Below, piece after piece: positions 1 through 6,438 of a stretch of 10,154 nucleotides of DNA. The position numbers were made by a program, and so were the translations under genes. Each line of letters begins with the position of its first letter. The stretch's first letter is position 1. This DNA comes from an uncultured Senegalimassilia sp. (GTDB taxonomy: Bacteria > Actinomycetota > Coriobacteriia > Coriobacteriales > Eggerthellaceae): the NCBI GenBank assembly GCA_937925385.1, contig CALEWN010000168.1:1-10154 (forward strand), written 5' to 3'. The notes beneath the pieces are model-generated. The model did no database searches and was not told the origin of the DNA. It saw only the letters and a program-made list of their open reading frames with translations.

Positions 1-29
1 GACACTTAGTGCTACGTCCCCAAAGCGTC
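1..29 (-). repeat. REP-like imperfect palindrome, left copy
   Basis: A 29-nt element whose reverse complement matches the copy at 8366-8394 at 25 of 29 positions; the core GGGGACGTAGC is identical. Its ends (GACACTT and AAGCGTC) pair as a 7-bp stem with one mismatch, so the element is itself an imperfect palindrome. It sits at the window edge, so any further palindrome to the left is not visible. It resembles repetitive extragenic palindromes that are scattered in many genomes, often mobilised by RAYT (Y1-type) transposases; no transposase is present here. It could alternatively be the end of a mobile module, because the two copies are inverted and bracket the four-gene cluster. Confidence 0.6.
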
Positions 30-270
30 CGGGCGCGTTCCGCATGCGGCTTGGCGGGCTTCGGATGATCGTGTGCCCTTCCCTTAACCCGCAAATGTTG
101 TGCAACAAATCCGGCGGAATCGGTGGCATGCTGGCAGGCGAGGTGCGATGCTCGAAGTTCGTCGACTTCGAACGGCGTCAAAGCCGTCCGAAGCGCGCTT
201 GCGGCATCGCGGCTCCATGCATTCACCTGCTTACCTGCGTATTTGCCATTACGAACGAAAGGATTCGCCG
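30..270. other. Intergenic leader upstream of the brxA-like gene
   Basis: About 240 nt between the left repeat and the chosen start of the BrxA-like gene. Reading frames cross it, including an in-frame extension of the BrxA-like gene back to an ATG at 100, but the residues encoded there (arginine- and alanine-rich, low complexity) do not look like the N-terminus of the family. A short palindrome (TGTTG at 96-100 facing CAACA at 103-107) could be an operator half-site pair, but it is weak. I see no clear -35/-10 pair. Confidence 0.4.
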
Positions 271-960
271 GTGGACGTCAGGTCACATGCGAGCGCTCGA
301 TCCGAATCGGCTTCCTGCTCGACCCCTTTGCGACGCATGGCCGTCAAGCCCCCTGCAAGCGGCGGGTCGCTTACGCGCGAGCAATTCCTGTTGTCGGAAA
401 TCCGCAAGGTCGCTAGCCTGCGCGAGCAGGGCGTGTCGGATAGCGACATCATCGACCTCGCAAAAGCCCAGAACATATTCCAGTACCCCACGCTACGGGT
501 GGTGGAGAACATCGCGAAGGTCTGCTTGCGCCGCCTGAACATGCTCGAGCAGCCGCGGCTGCAGGCCATGCTCGCCGAGGAGGCCGGCAACCCCGAACGT
601 GCCGCGCAGATCAACCTGTACGCCATGGCGCGCACGTATCGCCTCATGCGCGATTTCCTGGAAGTCGAGATAGCCACGCGGTTCCTGGTGCGGGACTATC
701 GGTTCGGGCCCGCCGAGATGAACTCGTACTTCGGCAGCCTGGTGGTGCGCAACCGCGAGGCGGCAAGCTGGAGCGACTCCACCATCGGTAAGCTGAAGCA
801 GATTCTGCGCAAATCGCTGCACGAAACGGGCTTGCTCGACGACCCGGCAGGCGGCATGTTGCAGATCATCCGCCTTGACGACGCCGTGCGCCAAGGCATC
901 GCCGCCAATGACGACTACGAGCTGCTGCCAGCCTTCTCCGACACCAGTTCTGCCTTGTAA
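271..960 (+). CDS. brxA: BrxA-like protein (DUF1819 family)
   Basis: Recognised as the DUF1819/BrxA family. In BREX phage-defence systems BrxA is a small helical DNA-binding accessory protein; its exact role is not settled. The sequence shows the family pattern: an N-terminal helix (LLSEIRKVASLREQG), the segment NIFQYPTLRVVENIAKVCLRRL resembling the 'N-x-x-Q-x-x-(S/T)' stretch of the family, a central RTYRLMRDF helix, and a strongly typical WSDSTIGKLKQILRKSL followed by ETGLLD near the C-terminus. From GTG 271 it is 229 residues, close to the usual 200 or so. I chose GTG 271 because AAAGGA lies 7 nt upstream; ATG 337 (207 residues) removes a non-conserved arginine/serine-rich leader but has no visible ribosome binding site. 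BrxB, BrxC, PglX and PglZ do not follow it. Instead GGAGGT directly abuts the stop codon. The family call is firm, the start and function less so. Confidence 0.82.
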   Translation: MDVRSHASARSESASCSTPLRRMAVKPPASGGSLTREQFLLSEIRKVASLREQGVSDSDIIDLAKAQNIFQYPTLRVVENIAKVCLRRLNMLEQPRLQAMLAEEAGNPERAAQINLYAMARTYRLMRDFLEVEIATRFLVRDYRFGPAEMNSYFGSLVVRNREAASWSDSTIGKLKQILRKSLHETGLLDDPAGGMLQIIRLDDAVRQGIAANDDYELLPAFSDTSSAL

Positions 961-966
961 GGAGGT
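961..966 (+). promoter_or_regulatory. Strong Shine-Dalgarno directly after the brxA-like stop
   Basis: GGAGGT begins on the base after the TAA stop (958-960), an arrangement typical of a translationally coupled downstream gene. The nearest start at proper spacing is GTG 975. What follows does not resemble brxB, the gene that usually comes next in BREX loci. Confidence 0.55.
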
Positions 967-974
967 AGGCGACG

Positions 975-1166
975 GTGGGTTTCGGCAATGTCTTGTACGG
1001 CTCCGATCCGCTTGCAGCGGTTGAACGCGATGCTCCCGGCGGATTTGCGTGTTCGTGCTGTAGAGGGTTGGCAAGACGACAGGCCCCGGCAGCGTTCCAT
1101 TCAGCCGCCAATCCGCTTGCAACCGCCAAATATGATGCGTTTTGCGGGTTTGCGGACGGTTCGTGA
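975..1166 (+). CDS. Possible small hypothetical protein (63 aa)
   Basis: This is a weak candidate. In its favour is the consensus Shine-Dalgarno (961-966) placed 8 nt before GTG 975. It also has an internal duplication visible at protein level: residues DPLAAVERDAPGGFA and, 35 residues later, NPLATAKYDAFCGFA share the pattern (D/N)PLA....DA..GFA; the DNA words ATCCGCTTGCA at both sites are identical. Against it, G or C at third codon positions is only about half, far below the flanking genes, and I recognise no family. It contains a CSCC cysteine cluster in the middle. It may be a genuine small gene, a decayed start of a lost downstream gene, or a repeated non-coding element read by chance. 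Confidence 0.28.
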   Translation: MGFGNVLYGSDPLAAVERDAPGGFACSCCRGLARRQAPAAFHSAANPLATAKYDAFCGFADGS

Positions 1167-1525
1167 TCCAGCTGCCGGTTTGGAAACGCCGGTGCAAACC
1201 GGTGTAACCCCAGGTGAAGCAGCATGCTGGAACAGACGGCTTCGCTGGCCTTTGTTGCACAGCGAGTTGCGACTGCTCGGGGGTACGATACAGGAAAGCC
1301 TTATGACGCAGCATGGGAAGGGCTCGACCGCGAAAAGCCGGGCTCGAGGAAGCGGCCCCTCCTAACTTCGGCAAACGGACGGCAGCTTCAACCGAGAGCG
1401 CTCGAGCGCCTTCGCGATGAAGCGCTAAGCCGCACCGCTTGAGAATGCTGCAGAAGGATAACCCGGCATGGGATTAGCGTAACGGTCGAACGATTTCGCC
1501 ATAGTGCGAGTTAGGGGCGTTTGCG
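1167..1525 (+). other. Gene-poor spacer before the three-gene operon
   Basis: No convincing gene. A 72-codon frame (1224-1442, ATG with AGGTGA upstream) has protein-like stretches (such as ATARGYDTGKPYDAAWEGLD) but mixed third-position composition and no family I know. A hairpin at 1175-1202 (CCGGTTTG facing CAAACCGG, 12-nt loop) lies at the left end. The right end holds the ribosome binding site of the next gene (AGGGG, 1513-1517). The stretch could contain the operon promoter, but I cannot point to a well-spaced -35/-10 pair. Confidence 0.35.
1175..1202 (+). other. Small inverted repeat (hairpin)
   Basis: Perfect 8-bp arms CCGGTTTG and CAAACCGG separated by 12 nt, extendable by two G-U pairs on the RNA. 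No T-tract follows, so it is not a good intrinsic terminator. It could be an operator or a leader structure; the role is unknown. Confidence 0.35.
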
Positions 1526-4500
1526 TTGGATAATCACGTTCTTGAGGGGAAGGTCCTCGCGCTGCTCGACTTAACGGGCGGCATACACGATTTCGCCTTC
1601 CTGTGCACGGCGTTTTCAGGGGAACAACCCGGAGAGCTGGCAATTGCCGTTTTGCGCCTTTGCGAGACAGGCAAGCTCCAGGCCGGCATCGGCGGCGTTC
1701 GTCTTGCCGAGGATTCCTGCATCGCTGCGGTTCCGCAGCTGCCTGCGTATGAGCCCGTCAGCGAAGATGCGCAGCAGCCTATTTCCGAAGATGCAGAAGA
1801 GGAAGAGCAGCTTTCGCTGAAGTTCGAGGCCGCGTATGCCCCGCAATACGTCGCAATCGAGGAAGCGGAGCCGGAGACGGTCGAAACCGATTTCGGCGAT
1901 GATGCTGGCGAAGTCGTTGTCGCCGACGTCTTGGCGGACGGCCAGCAAGAAACGGCAGCAGTGAATCCCGATGACGTAGCCGGGGAAGTCGTTGCCGACG
2001 ATGTTGCTACCGTGGCCGTTGAGGTCGCTGCTGCTGATTCCTGGTCGGAAACCGCCGCAACAAATCCCGTTGATGAAGCAGATAGCGCTGCTGCTGTTGC
2101 CGGTGTTCAACCGGAAGCCCCGCAATCCACGGTTTCGCCGGAGTCGTCCGGCCCCGCTTGCGATGACCTGCAGGAGCCGCAAACGCTGCAGGCGGAAGAG
2201 GACACACCCGACACGCCTGATGCGCCCGCAAAACCGCTCGATGACCTGGGGAAAGCGCTTGACGGCAATTCCGGCGCGCCTGTGGCGGACACAGTTCCCC
2301 GCGTGTTCGCGCATGACCGAATCGCCACCTTGCGCTTGCCGAAGAAGTGCGAGGCGCGCTTCCTGGAGGCCGGCATCACTACGGTCCGCGAGCTCGTCGC
2401 GGCGCTGGACGACGAGGACCTTGCTTCACAGGTCAAGCCCGAATACGTATCTGCTGCCGTCGATGCGTTGCGCCTGTGCGCCGTCGAGCCCTCCTACCAG
2501 CTGTCCGCGCGTCAACTCAAGACGCTTACGGAGCTGTCGCGGTCGAAGGCGTTCGCGTTCGGCGTTTACGGCGGCATCATCGACGTCGATGCCGTTTGCC
2601 AACGTGAGGGGCTGACGATATCGCAGGCTCCGGAATCTCAGGTGGCGGACCTTCCCGTCGAGCAATTGGGCGTCCCGACGCCCACGCTTCGAAAGCTGCA
2701 CATGCTGAACTTGCCGACCGTAGGCGATGTCGAACGCATCGGAGAGCAGGGTCTGGTAGAGCAGTATGGTCTATTTCCGCAGGTCGCTGCCGTGATCTTC
2801 AATCAAGTCGAGCGCTTGCACAATCAGCAGGCCCGCGAACGCCGCGGCGAAAAAAGCCCGCTGGCATCCTTCGATTCCAAGTACTCCAAAGAGGTGCTGT
2901 CCGTTTTGCGCAGCGTGCAAAACGAAATCGAGCGCTTGGAATACCCCGTGTCCCGCGAGGAGCTGCATGTGCTTCTGGCTCCCATGGCGGCAGCGGCGCT
3001 TGCCGAAAACGCCGCCGGTCACGGCATGATGCCCCAGCACTCGAAAGCGGTGTGGCAGGTGCTCAAGCAGGTGGACGAGCTGCCCGAAACCTGCAACGCC
3101 CTGCTCGAGAGCGTATGGCGGCGTGCTCGTGTAGCCATCGGCGACCTGGGCGAAGGCCAATCGCATATCTTGGTCACCATCCCGCATGGAGGCGCCTGGA
3201 AGAAAACGGCGGCATTGGCCCGCAGGGATTATCTTGACAGGGGAGGGTGCGAGCTGCTGCAGTCGGGCGAGAAATCCATCACGCTTCGGTTCTCGGTATG
3301 CAGGCTTGATATCTGGGTGAGGTTGCTTCCCGACAATCTACGCGAGCTGGTCACCATGCGATTGGACGGGGCAAAGAACAAGGAGTGCGCCGAGCGCTTC
3401 GAGGTGCCTGACAAGGCGATCATCGTCAAGCTGATCGCCGAAACCATGGCATCCCGCCCGTTCATTGCCGAGGAGCGCTATCTTTCGATTTTCGAAACCT
3501 ACGACATGGACGCCGCGCAATTCGAGGCGGAAACGGGTCAGCCCGAGCGGGTGTACCGTTTCCTGAAGGAGATATCCAACGCCCCGACGTCGGGCAAGTT
3601 GCCGTACAACCCGGCGGGGGAGGCCGATGGCGGCGAAGATCACGGGAAGCATGATCAGGCGACCAGCGACTCGGAGATCATCGACGGCGGCGAGCGGATC
3701 GTCCTGAAGCGCGGGCTGCTGGTCGATCGCCTGCTGCGTTCGGAGGCCGCCGATGAGCCCGTTTCGTTGCAAGACTTGCTAACCGCGTATCGTCAGATGC
3801 TCGAGCGTCATGGGCTTGCGGATTCCGAGCGCCTGCAGTTCTCCTCGCTGCGTCAGTTTGCCTCGTACGTGTACGAGAGGGCAAACGTCATCAAAAGCGA
3901 GTACGGAGAGGCGTTCGGTTCGGAGAAGCTTCGCTACTACGATGCCGATGCGCATGACTTCGCCCCGTTGGCCGAGTTGCTGTCCTCATCGGATCGTACT
4001 GATGTCGAATGCGGCGTCGGCGCGCTGTTCGAGGACGAGCGCGTGAACGAGGCCTGTTTGTCGCTTGATCTTCGCAACGAAGTCGAGCTGTTCTTCGCGC
4101 TGGCGCATTTCGTGTCGGAGGCTCCTGGGTTCGAGGCGGCGGAATACCCGTTCGTGCGATTCGGCAATCCGAACAGGGATCACCAGGTCAAAAACCTCAT
4201 TCGCGAAATCGGCCCGGCAAGCGCGAAAGATCTAGCGCGCGAATATGAGCGGGAGTACGGCGTTCCCGAGCAGGTGTTCCTTGACAGCTTCCTCAAGCCC
4301 TTCGAGGAATACCGGTGCGGCGCCCAGTACCTTATCGTCGAGGAGCGCGCCGATGACGAGCAGATGCGGTTTTTGGCGGAAGAGCTTGCCGATGCGGGGG
4401 AGTGCTGCTCGTTTGCGCTGGTGAAGAGCAGGTTCGAGGTGCGGTTCCCCCAACGCAACCTGAAGGTCGGCGACAAGAGCACGCTCGACCGCTTGGGGTG

Positions 4501-5209
4501 GTATCGCTCCGAAGGGCTGCTGTTCAAGGACGGGGTCGACGAGCGCGCTTATTTCGGCGAGCTGATCGATTCGCGCGATCGCTTCAGCGAAGACGACCCG
4601 GGCTTCGGGTGCGAGGTGTTCAGGCATCCGAAGTTCCGTTTGGAGCTGGAGGCGCGCAAGCGCGCGTTCGACATCGTGCGGATTTCCGACAAGCAGTATC
4701 TGTCCACGAAGCCCTTCGCGAAGCTGGAAACGCCCATCAGGCCTTGGACGATGCGCGACTTCGTGAACAAGGCGACCGCGTTCATGCGCGGCGGGCAGCC
4801 GTTCACGGTGAAGACGCTGCGCGATGCCGGCTTCAAGCATGAGCTGGACGCAATTCAGGATGAGCTCGATCTTGGCAAGGAGTTCTTCGAATACGTTCTG
4901 ACCGAGGGATACCTTAATGGTTTCCTGAAAAAGACGAGCTTGGGGGATTCGCAGATCTTCTGCTGCAAACCTGGCTCGTTCACGGGCGTGATGTTCTTGG
5001 AATGCGTGCTGAAGGACCAGGACGCGTTCGAGGTGGAGGATCTTGTCGGCTACCTGAAGGAGCGTTACGGGATTGATGCCGGCGCAAGTCGGCTGCGTGC
5101 GTTAGTGAAGAGCGCCGCTGCCGACGGATGCTGCTATTACAACGGCGATTTGGATATGGTATTCGCTTCTTATGAAGCTTTCGGAAGGAAGGTGCAGGAA
5201 TGGCTCTAA
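1526..5209 (+). CDS. Large sigma-factor-like / alpha-CTD-like DNA-binding protein
   Basis: A 1227-residue multidomain protein, unnamed but of a recognisable kind. Residues 1-65 look like a small helical N-terminal domain. Residues about 70-265 are an acidic, Ala/Pro/Glu-rich linker with imperfect repeats. Residues about 265-317 (LRLPKKCEARFLEAGITTVREL) and about 373-432 (LGVPTPTLRKLHMLNLPTVGDV) each match the helix-hairpin-helix pattern of the RNA polymerase alpha-subunit C-terminal domain. Residues about 601-645 (LPDNLRELVTMRLDG...CAERFEVPDKAI) fit a sigma-70 region 4 helix-turn-helix, followed by a RYLSIFETYDMDAAQF segment often seen after this HTH. A second acidic linker lies at about 697-726. 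The C-terminal third appears to be repeated small helical or winged-helix units ending near a YLKERYGID motif. It probably binds DNA. The start is TTG 1526, preceded by AGGGG with 8 nt spacing; the first internal Met lies far inside conserved sequence. Its stop overlaps the ParB-like start. It lacks the core-binding region 2 of a true sigma factor. Confidence 0.85.
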   Translation: MDNHVLEGKVLALLDLTGGIHDFAFLCTAFSGEQPGELAIAVLRLCETGKLQAGIGGVRLAEDSCIAAVPQLPAYEPVSEDAQQPISEDAEEEEQLSLKFEAAYAPQYVAIEEAEPETVETDFGDDAGEVVVADVLADGQQETAAVNPDDVAGEVVADDVATVAVEVAAADSWSETAATNPVDEADSAAAVAGVQPEAPQSTVSPESSGPACDDLQEPQTLQAEEDTPDTPDAPAKPLDDLGKALDGNSGAPVADTVPRVFAHDRIATLRLPKKCEARFLEAGITTVRELVAALDDEDLASQVKPEYVSAAVDALRLCAVEPSYQLSARQLKTLTELSRSKAFAFGVYGGIIDVDAVCQREGLTISQAPESQVADLPVEQLGVPTPTLRKLHMLNLPTVGDVERIGEQGLVEQYGLFPQVAAVIFNQVERLHNQQARERRGEKSPLASFDSKYSKEVLSVLRSVQNEIERLEYPVSREELHVLLAPMAAAALAENAAGHGMMPQHSKAVWQVLKQVDELPETCNALLESVWRRARVAIGDLGEGQSHILVTIPHGGAWKKTAALARRDYLDRGGCELLQSGEKSITLRFSVCRLDIWVRLLPDNLRELVTMRLDGAKNKECAERFEVPDKAIIVKLIAETMASRPFIAEERYLSIFETYDMDAAQFEAETGQPERVYRFLKEISNAPTSGKLPYNPAGEADGGEDHGKHDQATSDSEIIDGGERIVLKRGLLVDRLLRSEAADEPVSLQDLLTAYRQMLERHGLADSERLQFSSLRQFASYVYERANVIKSEYGEAFGSEKLRYYDADAHDFAPLAELLSSSDRTDVECGVGALFEDERVNEACLSLDLRNEVELFFALAHFVSEAPGFEAAEYPFVRFGNPNRDHQVKNLIREIGPASAKDLAREYEREYGVPEQVFLDSFLKPFEEYRCGAQYLIVEERADDEQMRFLAEELADAGECCSFALVKSRFEVRFPQRNLKVGDKSTLDRLGWYRSEGLLFKDGVDERAYFGELIDSRDRFSEDDPGFGCEVFRHPKFRLELEARKRAFDIVRISDKQYLSTKPFAKLETPIRPWTMRDFVNKATAFMRGGQPFTVKTLRDAGFKHELDAIQDELDLGKEFFEYVLTEGYLNGFLKKTSLGDSQIFCCKPGSFTGVMFLECVLKDQDAFEVEDLVGYLKERYGIDAGASRLRALVKSAAADGCCYYNGDLDMVFASYEAFGRKVQEWL

Positions 5210-6438
5210 CGAAGGAAGGCGTCACCGCGGGGTACGTTCAGGATACGGGGCGCGTCAGCAAGCTGACCATTGATGGCGTTTCCAACAACTACAAGGTGTA
5301 CAGAATCAAACTCGACCAGCTGTACTACAACGCTCAAAACGACCGAATCGCCACGTGGATGAGCTTGTATCGAAAAGACCATGACGGGCAGACGCCCGAT
5401 ACGTCCGATCACAAAGCTTTCAACGACATCGTCGGCGGCTTCATCGAGCAGTCGAACCCCGATGCCTTGAAGAAAACGCGCAACAACATCAAGCTGTTCG
5501 GGCAGGAGGTCCCGGCGATCGTCCTTGAGGACGGGCTGATCATCGACGGCAACCGCCGTTTCACGTGCCTGCGCCAGCTTGCGCAGGATGACGAGAAGTT
5601 CAACTGGATTGATGCGATGGTCCTGCCCCAGGAAATGGCGCAGGATCGGCGACGCATCAAGAAGCTCGAGCTGGCCATCCAGTTCGGGCAGGAGGGCAAG
5701 GTCGATTACAACCCCATCGACCGCCTTGTGGGCATCTACAACGATATCCTGAAGAACCGCCTGCTCACCACCGAGGAGTATGCGAAAAGCGCCAACATGA
5801 CGGTGCGAGAGGTGAACTCGCTGGTGGAGCAGGCGAACCTCATGTCGCAGTTCCTCGAGTTCTGCAACGCTCCCGAGCAGTTCTTCCTGGCAAGGGATCT
5901 GGAAATCTCCGGCCCTATCATGGAGATTCCCCGTTTGCTGAAGAAGTGCTCCGGCGATGACGAGCGCGAAGAAGTGCGCAACTGCATTTTCGCGAACATG
6001 GTGGTGGAGCCGCGCGGCGACATCACGCGTTTCGTGCGTCGCTTCAAGCCTGTTTTGGAGTCCCCCGCCGCGCCGGACTTCATTCGCAGGGAAACCGATC
6101 TTGCGGCCGAGGTCAACGACCGTCTTGCCGAGATGCCCGTCGTGGACACCGCCGGCATCCGCGAGCATATCCGCGGGGATGAGAAGTTGGTGCAGCAGTT
6201 CAACGACGTGATGGACAAGGCGGACACCCAGGCCAAGGCAAGCAAGCTGCTTGCGGCGCCCGCCGAGAACATCCTGAACGCCGCGCATATCCTGGAGAGC
6301 ATTGATGGCACGTTGTTCGGCCGCTTGCCCGAGGATGAGCGGATGCGCGCGCTGCAGGGCCTTGATGCGGTCATCGACGCCGTCGAGGGCGTGCGCCGCG
6401 CTATAGAAGAGGCTTGCGGGCAGGGCGATGAAGCTTAG
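5200..6438 (+). CDS. ParB/Srx-fold DNA-binding protein
   Basis: A 412-residue protein with the order of a ParB N-terminal domain. It has a box-I-like segment (LYYNAQNDRI, residues 41-50), then VPAIVLEDGLIIDGNRR (104-120), matching the 'V-P-I-I-V-x-D-G-x-I-I-D-G-x-R-R' core of the ParB/Srx fold including the GxRR nucleotide-binding turn. Next comes DYNPIDRL (169-176), equivalent to the DLNPIE end of the ENxxR motif, and a helix-turn-helix (LTTEEYAKSANMTVREVNSL, 189-208). The ENxxR residues themselves appear replaced (GQxxK). In known ParB proteins this fold binds CTP and works as a DNA clamp. No ParA is nearby, so plasmid or chromosome partitioning is unlikely. ATG 5200 overlaps the previous stop by 10 nt and the stop overlaps the helicase start by 11 nt, which indicates one translationally coupled operon. 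The C-terminal half (from about 240) is helical and unrecognised. Confidence 0.85.
   Translation: MALTKEGVTAGYVQDTGRVSKLTIDGVSNNYKVYRIKLDQLYYNAQNDRIATWMSLYRKDHDGQTPDTSDHKAFNDIVGGFIEQSNPDALKKTRNNIKLFGQEVPAIVLEDGLIIDGNRRFTCLRQLAQDDEKFNWIDAMVLPQEMAQDRRRIKKLELAIQFGQEGKVDYNPIDRLVGIYNDILKNRLLTTEEYAKSANMTVREVNSLVEQANLMSQFLEFCNAPEQFFLARDLEISGPIMEIPRLLKKCSGDDEREEVRNCIFANMVVEPRGDITRFVRRFKPVLESPAAPDFIRRETDLAAEVNDRLAEMPVVDTAGIREHIRGDEKLVQQFNDVMDKADTQAKASKLLAAPAENILNAAHILESIDGTLFGRLPEDERMRALQGLDAVIDAVEGVRRAIEEACGQGDEA

Noticed and set aside
988..1365. 125-codon plus-strand open frame
   Set aside because: Arg/Pro-rich, no ribosome site, frame competes with the better-placed 975 start, and no recognisable family.
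493..1374. Long minus-strand open frame (293 codons) across the brxA-like gene and spacer
   Set aside because: It is antisense to a well-recognised family, gives Arg/His/Ala-rich low-quality protein, and has no ribosome site; typical shadow frame in high-GC DNA.
1526..5209. A true sigma factor or an RNA polymerase alpha subunit
   Set aside because: Only small DNA-binding units resembling region 4 and the alpha C-terminal domain are seen; the core-binding parts are missing and the size is far too large.
5200..6438. Plasmid or chromosome partitioning locus
   Set aside because: There is no ParA/Soj ATPase and no parS-like repeats, and the gene is embedded in an operon with a helicase.
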